This document shows, piece after piece, positions 8,895 through 17,134 of a stretch of 57,896 nt of DNA. Source of the stretch: Rhizobium phaseoli (lineage in GTDB: Bacteria > Pseudomonadota > Alphaproteobacteria > Rhizobiales > Rhizobiaceae). The notes beneath the pieces were generated by a model. The model was not told the origin of the DNA. It made no database searches and was given only the letters and a program-made list of their open reading frames with translations. Both the position numbers and the translations under genes were made by a program. The stretch lies in NCBI RefSeq assembly GCF_010668805.1, contig NZ_WUFT01000027.1:1-57896 (forward strand), in the 5' to 3' direction. Within the stretch, counting starts at the first letter, position 1; each line of letters starts with the position of its first letter.

Positions 8895-10136
8895 CTAAGG
8901 CACTGCGCGACGTACAGCCATCTCGGCCTCCCCCACATCCAACCTCGATAGAATAGAGAGTCCGCGTTCGGCCCTGGCCACGTTTTTCTTGATATATGCT
9001 GCCTCGGCCGGAAACAGCTTGGCTCGCCAGTAGTTGATAAGGATCAGCGCGCTTTGCCGCGCCGTTATGAGTCCGACGAGCAGTTTCTCCTCAAGCGCGG
9101 AAAGTGGAAGCACCGAAGCATAACCAGCGATAAGATTTTCTGCACCTCCCAGAGCCAAAGACGGATCCGTCACCACGTGGCCTGCCGCAATCGCCAAATC
9201 CTGGATCCGTGGACCCCAGCAGCCGTCGCCGAAATCAATGAAGGCGATCCCATTATCGGTCAGGAATGTGTTGAACGGGCTAGGGTCATTGTGCGTAACC
9301 TGCCAGGCGACCTCGCGCAGTCGTGGCTTGATAAGCTCGATAAAAATGCTCATGGCAGAACGGACGGATTCTGCAACAGGCCCCGAGGGCAGATGCTCCT
9401 CCAATTCCATTAGCTTCGGCCAGCATGCGACGTGCCAAAGGACTGGGCGATGCATGGCGGGCAGCTTCAGAGGCTCGAGAGCCAAACTGAGCCTGCCAAG
9501 CGCCTGGCCGACCCGGCAAAGGACGTCGGGAGTGGCGGTGGCCTGGTGCAGAGGCACCCCTGAAAGTTGGGTCTGCAGGTAGCCGCAAATCTCCTCCTCT
9601 TCGAACATCAGCGTACCGGCGCCGGTACGCACCAGATGAGGTGCTGCGAAACCGGAAGCGCCTTCCAGCCCTGCAAGGGCCGCAACCTGGAAGCGGAAAC
9701 TGTCTCGTCCTTCCGGCCGCGCTGAAGTTTTGAGGATCAACCGATCGCCGCTCAACAGAGTGACCTCGGCGGTACATTCGACTTCCGAGGACAGAACCCT
9801 GATCGTTCCCGTCAAACCGTAGTGGCGCAGTAGCAGCTCACAGGACACGTGCGCCTCGGCAGGGCTCGGCTTAGTCGCCAGAATAGCGGCAGCGCCCCTG
9901 AAATATGCTTCGGTGAATGGCTCGCCGACCGACTGGTTGCCGTCGAGATGACCCCCGCCGTCGTCTGGAACCGCATCGTTACAAGCACCCACGATTGAAA
10001 CCCTCGCACTGTTCGGAGCCGGACGGCGATGGTCAAAAACGACCGTCGGTATGGCATCCAGTCCGCTGCGGCCAACCTCCGAGAAGGATGGCGATGCTAC
10101 TGAAGGCGCTGGAACCACTGTCCCCGCCTTGAACAC
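8895..10136 (-). CDS. APH-family small-molecule kinase (hydroxylysine-kinase-like)
   Basis: A 413-residue aminoglycoside-phosphotransferase-fold protein. The catalytic loop HNDPSPFN has Asp284 and Asn289, and the metal-binding motif IDFGD has Asp301, so the active site looks intact. Bacterial relatives next to AGXT2L-type enzymes resemble hydroxylysine kinase and choline/ethanolamine-type kinases. I infer phosphorylation of a hydroxyl on an amino acid or amino alcohol, feeding the phospho-lyase-like enzyme 82 bases downstream. The start is GTG at 10136 with AGGA five bases before it. The first 95 or so residues precede the recognisable kinase fold, so a later start is possible. Confidence 0.75.
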   Translation of the reverse strand: MFKAGTVVPAPSVASPSFSEVGRSGLDAIPTVVFDHRRPAPNSARVSIVGACNDAVPDDGGGHLDGNQSVGEPFTEAYFRGAAAILATKPSPAEAHVSCELLLRHYGLTGTIRVLSSEVECTAEVTLLSGDRLILKTSARPEGRDSFRFQVAALAGLEGASGFAAPHLVRTGAGTLMFEEEEICGYLQTQLSGVPLHQATATPDVLCRVGQALGRLSLALEPLKLPAMHRPVLWHVACWPKLMELEEHLPSGPVAESVRSAMSIFIELIKPRLREVAWQVTHNDPSPFNTFLTDNGIAFIDFGDGCWGPRIQDLAIAAGHVVTDPSLALGGAENLIAGYASVLPLSALEEKLLVGLITARQSALILINYWRAKLFPAEAAYIKKNVARAERGLSILSRLDVGEAEMAVRRAVP

Positions 10137-10293
10137 GCTTGTCCTGGCCCGGCATTGTTACCTCGCCCGTGCCGGGATCCATGAACGCGCCGCCGAACAC
10201 GGCGGCACCGCAATGCCTCGGCCCTTTACCCTCCGGCAAACCGCGGTTCGCTGTCGAACCGGTGGAAGAGAGATCTTCAGATGTATCGGGCTC

Positions 10294-10962
10294 CTAAAGC
10301 CCGACAACGCCCGGCAAGTCCGAGATGGCGGCAATCTCGGTGTAGCCGTAATAGGGATTGGCAGGCTCGTGACCGCGATTGACCCAGACCTTGTTCTTGA
10401 TCCCAAGGTCGTGCGCGGACATAAGATCGTAACGGAACGAAGAAGAGCAATGCAGTATGTCCTCCGGTCCGCAGCCAAGCATATCGAGCATATATTCGAA
10501 GGCCCGGAAGTGCGGCTTATAGGCCTGAGCCTCTTCGGCGGTGTAAACCGCGTGGAAAGGCGCGCCGAGCTTCTCGACGTTAGACATGATCTGGGAGTTC
10601 ATTGCATTCGAAAGGATGACCAGCGGAATTTCCTTTGCCACCTTGGCAAGACCGGCCGGAACGTCGGGATGCGGCCCCCAAGTGGGAACGCGTTCGTAAA
10701 CCATCTGCGCGTCTTCGTTCTTGAATTGGATGCCGTTGCGTTTGCAGGTCCTCGCCAATGCGTTATGCACCACCTCCGCATAGGGCTTCCAGTCGGCCAT
10801 GACTTCATCAAGCCGGTACGCAGAGAAGTCGGCGATGAACTGCAGCATTTTCTGCTCGCTCATGCGCTCGGCGTAGAGATCGCGTGCCGCCTCCGCCATC
10901 TGAAAGTTGATCAGCGTGCCGTGGCAATCGAACGTGATGTATTTCGGGCGGAAAGTGGTCAT
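10294..10962 (-). CDS. HAD hydrolase, haloacid dehalogenase type II
   Basis: A 222-residue HAD-superfamily protein. The nucleophile is Asp12 in YITFDCHGTLINF, motif II is VILSN, and the motif III lysine is in AYKPHFRAFEY. Length and motifs fit the L-2-haloacid-dehalogenase subgroup, many of whose members are phosphatases in practice. It is the first gene of the minus-strand run ending at 5606. A role as a phosphatase that recycles the phosphorylated intermediate of the neighbouring kinase is possible but is only inference. Confidence 0.85.
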   Translation of the reverse strand: MTTFRPKYITFDCHGTLINFQMAEAARDLYAERMSEQKMLQFIADFSAYRLDEVMADWKPYAEVVHNALARTCKRNGIQFKNEDAQMVYERVPTWGPHPDVPAGLAKVAKEIPLVILSNAMNSQIMSNVEKLGAPFHAVYTAEEAQAYKPHFRAFEYMLDMLGCGPEDILHCSSSFRYDLMSAHDLGIKNKVWVNRGHEPANPYYGYTEIAAISDLPGVVGL

Positions 10963-11540
10963 GCGCTTCGTCCTTGCTTTGCGGGGAGCTGTTTAAATTA
11001 TGACCAATCATAGCCCGGCGCTCGCATCCGAATTGCCCGGAGATTGCGGAACATCAGCACAAAATGCTGGAGGGAAACATCATTTCCGCTTGTGAGTGCT
11101 GGGTCACAGTGATCCGCGGTCGATATGCCGGACGCGCCACACAGATACTGCTCCAGTCAACCGACTAGCCATGCCGGAAACGGAAGTACACCTGCGGAGT
11201 ATGGGGGCTTGCATCGCAAAGATCCCGCGTCGCGGAAAGGATTCAATCCCTGGAAAAGCTCGGCATTCGGCATCCTACGCGACATCGAGTAAGTTCGACT
11301 GGATCAGCTCCCAATTCTTCGCCGATGTCAGCATTGAAGGTGGCCGGATATTTCCAACACACCGCCCAAGCTCCGAAAGGCGCCTGCCGGTACTCTCTGC
11401 CAAAATCGCCATGCGATATAAAACAATCTGCTTGGGGCTACGCGAATACGGCCAATAGACTCACAGCGGGCCCAATATGATTAGTGCGGGTCAGGTCGTG
11501 ATGCGCCGATGCATCCGACGAATTGAAGTAGAGGTCACGC
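10963..11540. promoter_or_regulatory. Divergent intergenic region
   Basis: These 578 bases hold no convincing gene. They carry the promoters of the HAD operon (minus) and of the cyclodeaminase-like operon (plus). A small inverted repeat CAGCA-CAAAA-TGCTG at 11055-11069 lies about 95 bases before the HAD start and could be an operator. AGAGGT before 11541 is the ribosome-binding site. An open frame at 11096-11458 has atypical composition and no similarity I recognise. Confidence 0.4.
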
Positions 11541-12533
11541 ATGAAAACGCTGCTGCTCAAGAAGAATGACGTAGGACGGCTTATCCGCATGACGGAAGTC
11601 ATCGGCGCGGTCGAAGAGGCTTACCAGGCCTTCAGCAGCGATCAGGTGGAACAACCCGACTATATCGGGATTCATCTGCCCTCGCTGCGTGGCGAGATCG
11701 ACTTCAAGCTTGGCTATTATAAGGTCGCTGAAATCATCTCCATGAAGGCGCATTCCGGAGGGTTCACCAACAACCCGGTAGAACACGGCGTGCCGAACAG
11801 CATGGGCACCATTCTCCTGTTTGATGCCAAGAGCTGTGCGTTGATTTGTATCATGGATGGTAGTTTGATCACTGGCCTCAGAACCGGGGCGGCGGGAGCC
11901 GTCTCCGTCAAAGCACTGGCAAGAAAGAACGCCAGGACGATTGCGTCAATCGGCACAGGCAATCAGGCAAGAATGCAAATCCGTGCGATCAACGAGATCC
12001 TGAAGATCGAAGAGATCTATGCCTGGGACAGCACCTACGAAACAAGTTCCAAATACAAGGCGGACATCGAGCGCGAATTCGGCATTCCCGTCACCGTCGC
12101 AAGCTCGAAGAAGGAGGCGGTCGAGCGGGCCGACATCTTGATCACAACGACCCGAGGGAAAGGGTCGCTCGTAGAAGCGGAATGGGTAAAACCCGGTACG
12201 CACATCGTCGCAATCGGCACGGATCAACGGGGCAAACAGGAGCTGGATCCGGAGCTTTTCCGAAACGCCAAAATCATCGTCGACTCGCTTTCGCAATGCA
12301 CCGAAAAGGGCGAGACCTGGCACCCGCTGGACAAAAATATCATTACCAAGGACGACATCCACGGTGAAATCGGCGAGGTATTATTGGGTAGGAAGCCGGG
12401 ACGAGAAAGTGATGCCGAAATCACCATTTTCGACTCCACGGGGATGGCCATACAAGACAATACGACAGCCAACAAAATCTATCAGAACGCAATAGCCAAC
12501 AACGTCGGCACTTTCTTCCCGTTTTTTGAGTGA
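11541..12533 (+). CDS. Ornithine cyclodeaminase / mu-crystallin family reductase
   Basis: A 330-residue protein. The substrate half includes FKLGYYKVAEIISMKAHSGG and GSLITGLRTGAAGAVS. The NAD(P)-binding motif ASIGTGNQARMQIRA follows at about 137-151, then GTHIVAIGTDQRGKQELDP and DSTGMAIQD. The family includes ornithine cyclodeaminase, alanine and iminosuccinate reductases, and EutC. It overlaps the downstream dehydratase-like gene (TGATG). In such pairs (EutB/EutC; 3-hydroxyaspartate dehydratase with iminosuccinate reductase) the dehydratase makes an imine that this partner reduces, so a reductase role is more likely than deamination. A paralogous pair lies at 17135-19113. Confidence 0.82.
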   Translation: MKTLLLKKNDVGRLIRMTEVIGAVEEAYQAFSSDQVEQPDYIGIHLPSLRGEIDFKLGYYKVAEIISMKAHSGGFTNNPVEHGVPNSMGTILLFDAKSCALICIMDGSLITGLRTGAAGAVSVKALARKNARTIASIGTGNQARMQIRAINEILKIEEIYAWDSTYETSSKYKADIEREFGIPVTVASSKKEAVERADILITTTRGKGSLVEAEWVKPGTHIVAIGTDQRGKQELDPELFRNAKIIVDSLSQCTEKGETWHPLDKNIITKDDIHGEIGEVLLGRKPGRESDAEITIFDSTGMAIQDNTTANKIYQNAIANNVGTFFPFFE

Positions 12534-13510
12534 TGTCCATGCGCAACTACCCCACCATTCAAGACATTCGTGAAGCTCAGGAACGGCTGAAACCGCACAT
12601 CAGGCACACGCCGCTATTGCGCGCGGAAAAGATGGAAAGCGCCGCTGGGTGTGAGCTCTATCTCAAGCCGGAAACCCTGCAGATTACTGGTGCATTCAAA
12701 ATTCGCGGCGCCCTGAACAAGGCTCTCTCGCTATCGCGGGAAGAGATCGCAAACGGCATCATCGCAACGTCGTCGGGCAATCATGCCCAAGGGATTGCCT
12801 ATGCTGCCAGGTTGCTCGGCGTAAAAGCAATTTTGGTGCTTCCGGTCACCACGCCCAAAATTAAAATTGAAAACACAAAGGCACTCGGGGCAGAGGTCAT
12901 TCTTTTCGACGGCGACACTGCCGCCAGGTGGAAAAGGGTGTATGAAATTGCTGAGGAAAACAAATACGCAGCTGTTCACGCTTTCGAGGACCCGGTAGTG
13001 ATGGCCGGCCAGGGCACGATCGGTTGTGAAATACTGCAGGATCTCGCCGATGTAGATACGGTCATTGTTCCCATTGGCGGCGGCGGGCTAATCTCGGGAA
13101 TCGCGACTGCCATCAAAGAATCGAAACCATCGGTGCGCGTCATTGGGGCGGAACCTGCCCTGACGCCGAAGTATTTTCAGAGCCGTATAAACAAGGAGCG
13201 CACTTCGCTTCCTTTGAAAAACACTATTGCGGATGGGCTGAGGATAAGCGTTCCGGGCCAGAATCCTTTTCCGATTATCGAAAAGTATGTGGACGAGATT
13301 GTTCTTGTTGAAGACGAGCATATCATCGCCGGGATGCGCGCTCTTGCCAAGGACGCGAAACTCATAGCTGAACCCGCCGCTTCCATCGGCGTGGGAGCAC
13401 TGTTGGCGGGCGCTATGGACGTCAAGCCCGACGAAAAAGTTTGTGTCGTGTTGTCTGGCGGAAACTGGGATCTATGCGACCTTGCCGAGATATACAATGC
13501 GGAGAGGTGA
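12533..13510 (+). CDS. Threonine-dehydratase-like PLP enzyme (fold type II)
   Basis: A 325-residue protein. Lys56 in TGAFKIRGA should bind PLP, SSGNHAQG (about 82-89) and the glycine loop IGGGGLISG bind the cofactor, and LSGGNWD closes the site. There is no C-terminal ACT regulatory domain, so it is a catabolic or specialised type. Homologues dehydrate threonine, serine, 3-hydroxyaspartate or hydroxyectoine-derived compounds. It is coupled by TGATG overlap to the preceding cyclodeaminase-family gene; ATG 12539 is an alternative start. A strong hairpin overlaps its stop codon. The specific substrate cannot be read from sequence. Confidence 0.85.
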   Translation: MSMRNYPTIQDIREAQERLKPHIRHTPLLRAEKMESAAGCELYLKPETLQITGAFKIRGALNKALSLSREEIANGIIATSSGNHAQGIAYAARLLGVKAILVLPVTTPKIKIENTKALGAEVILFDGDTAARWKRVYEIAEENKYAAVHAFEDPVVMAGQGTIGCEILQDLADVDTVIVPIGGGGLISGIATAIKESKPSVRVIGAEPALTPKYFQSRINKERTSLPLKNTIADGLRISVPGQNPFPIIEKYVDEIVLVEDEHIIAGMRALAKDAKLIAEPAASIGVGALLAGAMDVKPDEKVCVVLSGGNWDLCDLAEIYNAER

Positions 13511-13530
13511 TCGCTACTCGCGATCACCTC
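13504..13530 (+). terminator. Hairpin terminator overlapping the dehydratase stop codon
   Basis: A perfect 11-base stem (GAGGTGATCGC, 13504-13514; complement 13520-13530) with a five-base loop. The stop codon TGA (13508-13510) is inside the left arm. There is no strong T run. It lies between convergent genes, so it could act in both directions. Confidence 0.65.
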
Positions 13531-13600
13531 AGAGTACAGACATACTTATTATGTTTCGCCCACAGACATTGGACGTGCTATCAAGGGACTTCCGTCGGTC

Positions 13601-14470
13601 TCAGCCAATAGCTTGGCTGGCCAGGCAGAAAGTCTGAACCACTGGTGTTTGAGAGCGACCCGCAGCGCCTCGAACCATCGCAACGACTTCACCCTCTTGA
13701 GGCATCCCCCAGTCTTCGAGCGACGAGGAAAGGCCTGTCTGTTCAGGGATGTCGATCCGTACGAAGCGACCCTCCTTGCCTGAGAGGATGAATGCCAGCA
13801 AGTCCCTCGCCTGTTCGAAGTTTTCCGCAACGACCGGCCCGACGACTTCGCCCTTGCCGAACAACCGCGTCGATGCGAACGCGACGATACGATCACCGTT
13901 CCGGATGGCTGCGAACGTTCCCTCCTTCGCCAGGACATCGATTAACCTATCGCGGGAGGCTCCGAATGCGGCACCATCGACCGCTTTGATTTCCGGCAGC
14001 GCGTCGGGCGTGACCCACTCGACATTTTCAGGAGCATCGACTTGACTGGCGACCCCTTGGTGGCGGACGATTTGGTGCGTTGCGACGAATCCTATCTTTT
14101 CATAAAGAGGCAAGCCGTCACTCGTCGCAGTCAAACGGCATTGGCGATCACCGGCGAGTTCCAACACGGCGGTGGTCAATTTTCTTCCCAATCCCCGGCC
14201 GCGCTGGCTTTCGTCGACAATGATCATGTTGATGGCTGAGCAGGTGTCGCCGAAGGGAGTCATGAGAGCGGTTCCCACAACCCGGTCGCCCGCGAGTGCA
14301 ACGCGCCCTTGGCTCAGCGACCATATCATTTCCCAGTCTTCTCTCCTGTGAGCCCAACCCGCCGCGCGCGACAGCGCCACCGCATCATCCAGATGGTGAG
14401 CCTCGAAAGGCGCAAGAACGATCGATTCCGTTTGCATGAGTTCATCCATTTCGTGGGTCTCTGCTTTCAC
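13601..14470 (-). CDS. GNAT family N-acetyltransferase
   Basis: A 289-residue protein. The acetyl-CoA-binding region INMIIVDESQRGRGLGRKLT carries the canonical RGxGLG motif A (about residues 80-98), and LPLYEKIGF is a typical GNAT C-terminal signature. About 140 further residues form a second domain seen in two-domain GNAT proteins. It may acetylate an amino-acid intermediate or protect against a toxic amine; substrate unknown. It lies 203 bases downstream of the cupin gene on the same strand and converges with the dehydratase-like gene. Confidence 0.8.
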   Translation of the reverse strand: MKAETHEMDELMQTESIVLAPFEAHHLDDAVALSRAAGWAHRREDWEMIWSLSQGRVALAGDRVVGTALMTPFGDTCSAINMIIVDESQRGRGLGRKLTTAVLELAGDRQCRLTATSDGLPLYEKIGFVATHQIVRHQGVASQVDAPENVEWVTPDALPEIKAVDGAAFGASRDRLIDVLAKEGTFAAIRNGDRIVAFASTRLFGKGEVVGPVVAENFEQARDLLAFILSGKEGRFVRIDIPEQTGLSSSLEDWGMPQEGEVVAMVRGAAGRSQTPVVQTFCLASQAIG

Positions 14471-14673
14471 CTCGAAACAACGGCGGCGGGTTTTGGTGAA
14501 ACAGGTGCGAAAGACAGACGTCTAGGCCGAACCGCGACCTTGGTATACAGGCCTTCGAGTTTGGAAGTGAGCATGGGCGGATAAACCGCCCATCCGATTT
14601 CGGGTCGAAGCAATCCAAAGGCCCTGCCTGCTGGATCGCCCCATTTCCGCCCCGAAATCGATAGTTCGCATGA

Positions 14674-15027
14674 TCAGGTGACGGTGACGAAGATTTTTCG
14701 CACCGTCTCTATAGTCTTCCAAACGCCGACATAGCCAGGCTTCATCACGAAGCTGTCACCTGCACGATAAGTGACAGGCTCCTTTCCCTTCTCGGTCAGT
14801 TCGATGACACCGTGGACGAGATGGCAAAATTCAAAAGTCTCACCCTTGATGGAGTGCGTTTCGCCGGGCGTGGCCTCGAAGACACCGGTATTGACTGTGC
14901 CGTCCTTGGCGGTGTCCTGCAACCATGTCTTGAAGGCGGGGCTGCCCGCGATGAGGCGATCCGGCTCGGCAGTTTTATGCTTCGGCTCGAACAATGGATT
15001 CGGGTCGATGGTTTTCAGTAGCGACAT
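14674..15027 (-). CDS. Small cupin protein, paralogue 1
   Basis: A 117-residue single-domain cupin (cupin_3/DUF861 type). The metal-box-like stretches are IKGETFEFCHLVHGVIEL and AGDSFVMKPGYVGVW. It begins MSLLKTIDPN. Two close paralogues lie at 30669-31022 and, frameshifted, at 20535-20881, each next to catabolic genes. Members of this family are often found in amine and amino-acid degradation operons, usually with no assigned reaction. It follows the GabD-like gene by 118 bases on the same strand. Confidence 0.85.
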   Translation of the reverse strand: MSLLKTIDPNPLFEPKHKTAEPDRLIAGSPAFKTWLQDTAKDGTVNTGVFEATPGETHSIKGETFEFCHLVHGVIELTEKGKEPVTYRAGDSFVMKPGYVGVWKTIETVRKIFVTVT

Positions 15028-15145
15028 GTATCTCTCCTAGTTCTGGCTTGAGCCACCCGCGTCACCTTTGGATGGCTTTGAGCCGGCTTGACTTCCGCAC
15101 GCCATTACCATGGCATGGCGAAGCGTAGCTGCGTTGATCGCGCCC

Positions 15146-16654
15146 CTACCAGGCGGCGGCGATGTATTTCGTTTCGAGATATTCGAGCATGCCGTGGTGG
15201 CTGCCTTCGCGTCCAAGGCCGCTCTGCTTCATGCCGCCGAACGGCGCGGCAGCGTCGGAAACAACACCTCGGTTAATTCCCACCATGCCGCTTTCCAGCC
15301 TGCCCGCGACAGCAAGCGCGCGCTTGAGGTCACGGCTAAAGACATAGGACACCAATCCATATTCGGTATCGTTGGCCAGTTCGACGACCTCGTCTTCAGT
15401 ATCGAACGCAATGATTGGCGCGACCGGACCGAAGATTTCTTCGCGAAGTATCTCAGCGTCTGGAGAGACGTCGGCCAAGACGGTTGGCAGATAATAGAAG
15501 CCCTCGCCGCTCAATCTGCTGCCACCGGTAACCAGGCGGGCTCCCTTGGCAATTGCGTCGTCCACGAGGCGCTCGACCTTGGCGACCGCGGCTTCGGTGA
15601 TCAGTGGGCCAAGCTGCTTATCCGCAGCCAGGCCTGGTCCTACTTTGAGTGCGGCCATCTCTTCCGCGAAACGACGCGTGAAGTCAGCCAGAATCCTCTT
15701 TTGCACGTAGAAGCGGTTCGCGGCTGTACAAGCCTCACCGCCATTGCGCATCTTGGCGACCATTGCGCCGGCGACAGCGGTTTCCAGATCGGCATCGTCG
15801 AAAACGATGAACGGCGCATTGCCGCCCAGTTCCATTGAACAACTGACGACTTGGTCCGCCGCCTCGTGCAGCAGGATCCTGCCAACGCCTGTCGAGCCGG
15901 TGAACGACAGCTTCCGTACCCGCTTGTCATGCAGCATCGCGCTGACAACAGGGCCCGCTTTCTTCGTGGTAACAATGTTGACCACTCCGGCGGGAACACC
16001 TGCCTGTCGCATGAGTTCTCCGATCGCCAGCGCTGTAAGAGGGGTCTCGGCTGCGGGTTTCAAGATGCAGGTACAGCCCGCGGCCAACGCAGGAGCAATT
16101 TTGCGCGTAGCCATTGCTGCTGGGAAATTCCAAGGCGTTACCAATACGGCGATACCAATCGGTTCATGGCTCACGATGATGTGGTTCGCGCCGGAAGGTG
16201 CAGGTCCGAATTCACCGGGAGATCTCACTGCTTCTTCGGCATACCAGCGGAAAAACTCGGCCGCGTAGGCGACTTCCGATCTTGCGTCGGCAAGTGCCTT
16301 GCCATTTTCAACTGTGATCAGTTGCGCCAGCCATTCTGCCTGTTCGAGGAGAAGGTGAAAACACTTCATCAAAACATCCGAGCGCCGGCGCGGCGGAGTT
16401 GCTTTCCAGGCCGCAGCCGCCTCTGCTGCCGCGTCGACGGCCGCCATTGCGTCCGGGATGTCGGCGTCACAGACGGTGGCGATTGCATCAGCAGTCGAGG
16501 GATCGATCACATCAAAGGTCCGGCCGCCTTTCGCGGCGACCCATTGGCCGCCGATGAACAGTTGGCTGGGAGCATCGCATGCTACAGCAGCCGCCTGCGA
16601 AGGAGCAACACGGGTTGTTTCAAGTGTTGGAGTTGTTTTCACGTTCACCACCAT
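15146..16654 (-). CDS. gabD: NAD(P)-dependent semialdehyde dehydrogenase, GabD-like
   Basis: A 502-residue aldehyde dehydrogenase. The catalytic general base is Glu275 in MELGGNAP and the nucleophile is Cys309 in GGEACTAAN. ITPWNFP-like VTPWNFPAAMATRK and FGGMKQSGLGREGS match the succinate-semialdehyde dehydrogenase (GabD) group. It would oxidise succinate or a related omega-semialdehyde made by the class III aminotransferases or PuuB-like oxidases in the island. The N-terminal 28 residues are extra compared with GabD of about 480 residues. Upstream are three ATTGGT direct repeats that could bind its regulator. Confidence 0.88.
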   Translation of the reverse strand: MVVNVKTTPTLETTRVAPSQAAAVACDAPSQLFIGGQWVAAKGGRTFDVIDPSTADAIATVCDADIPDAMAAVDAAAEAAAAWKATPPRRRSDVLMKCFHLLLEQAEWLAQLITVENGKALADARSEVAYAAEFFRWYAEEAVRSPGEFGPAPSGANHIIVSHEPIGIAVLVTPWNFPAAMATRKIAPALAAGCTCILKPAAETPLTALAIGELMRQAGVPAGVVNIVTTKKAGPVVSAMLHDKRVRKLSFTGSTGVGRILLHEAADQVVSCSMELGGNAPFIVFDDADLETAVAGAMVAKMRNGGEACTAANRFYVQKRILADFTRRFAEEMAALKVGPGLAADKQLGPLITEAAVAKVERLVDDAIAKGARLVTGGSRLSGEGFYYLPTVLADVSPDAEILREEIFGPVAPIIAFDTEDEVVELANDTEYGLVSYVFSRDLKRALAVAGRLESGMVGINRGVVSDAAAPFGGMKQSGLGREGSHHGMLEYLETKYIAAAW

Positions 16655-16691
16655 TCGCTACCAATCAGGATCGTCATGCGATCAATATACA

Positions 16692-16730
16692 ATTGGTTTC
16701 ACGATTGGTGTCAATATAGATCAAATTGGT
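16692..16730 (-). promoter_or_regulatory. Three ATTGGT direct repeats upstream of the gabD-like gene
   Basis: ATTGGT occurs at 16692-16697, 16704-16709 and 16725-16730, that is at steps of 12 and 21 bases, 38-76 bases before the gabD-like start. Direct repeats of about six bases are the usual target of MocR/GabR-type regulators, which often control GABA and amine catabolism. No MocR gene lies in the window, so the assignment is tentative. Confidence 0.4.
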
Positions 16731-17134
16731 TGCGCAGATTATTTTCCAAGTTCGAAAACTGGGGATGCGACGATGGGGCTGGGTTCGTTGAAAGAACCGC
16801 GAGCGCCACAGCATTTCACGGTCGATGGCAGCATTAACGCGACAAAGCCCGGCTGCAATCGGGCGGTGACAACAACCGGACGCGGACGTCATGCCGACAT
16901 TGTTTTGCAGTCGGTTGATAATTCCCTTGTCAGAAAGGGCCGCCACGCTAGCAACGCGTTGCACCAATTTTCCGAGCCGACATCCTCAAGCGTATCCAAT
17001 CGAGAAACTGCGGATGCCGCTCGAAAAAACGGCCCTGCACGAAAAAGGACGGTCGGCCAAAACGTTCTGTCGCCGGACTGCATTTCTCACCGCCCCCATA
17101 TCAGGCGCGCTCGACTGGCAAAGATCGCCTGCCA
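16731..17134. other. Intergenic stretch without a recognisable gene
   Basis: These 404 bases separate the eutC-like gene (which ends at 17135, minus strand) from the operator region of the gabD-like gene. Short open frames on both strands have no recognisable motif. Nothing that I can name lies here beyond the upstream part of the gabD promoter. Confidence 0.4.

Noticed and set aside
11096..11458. A 120-residue plus-strand frame upstream of the cyclodeaminase-like gene
   Set aside because: Unusual composition, no ribosome-binding site and no recognised motif; the region is better read as promoter DNA.
2624..13510. A complete beta-hydroxyaspartate cycle (aldolase-like, dehydratase, iminosuccinate reductase, aminotransferase)
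   Set aside because: Homologous enzyme types are present but lie in separate operons, with RidA and oxidases instead of the compact four-gene cluster and its regulator. It may share chemistry, but the cycle cannot be claimed.
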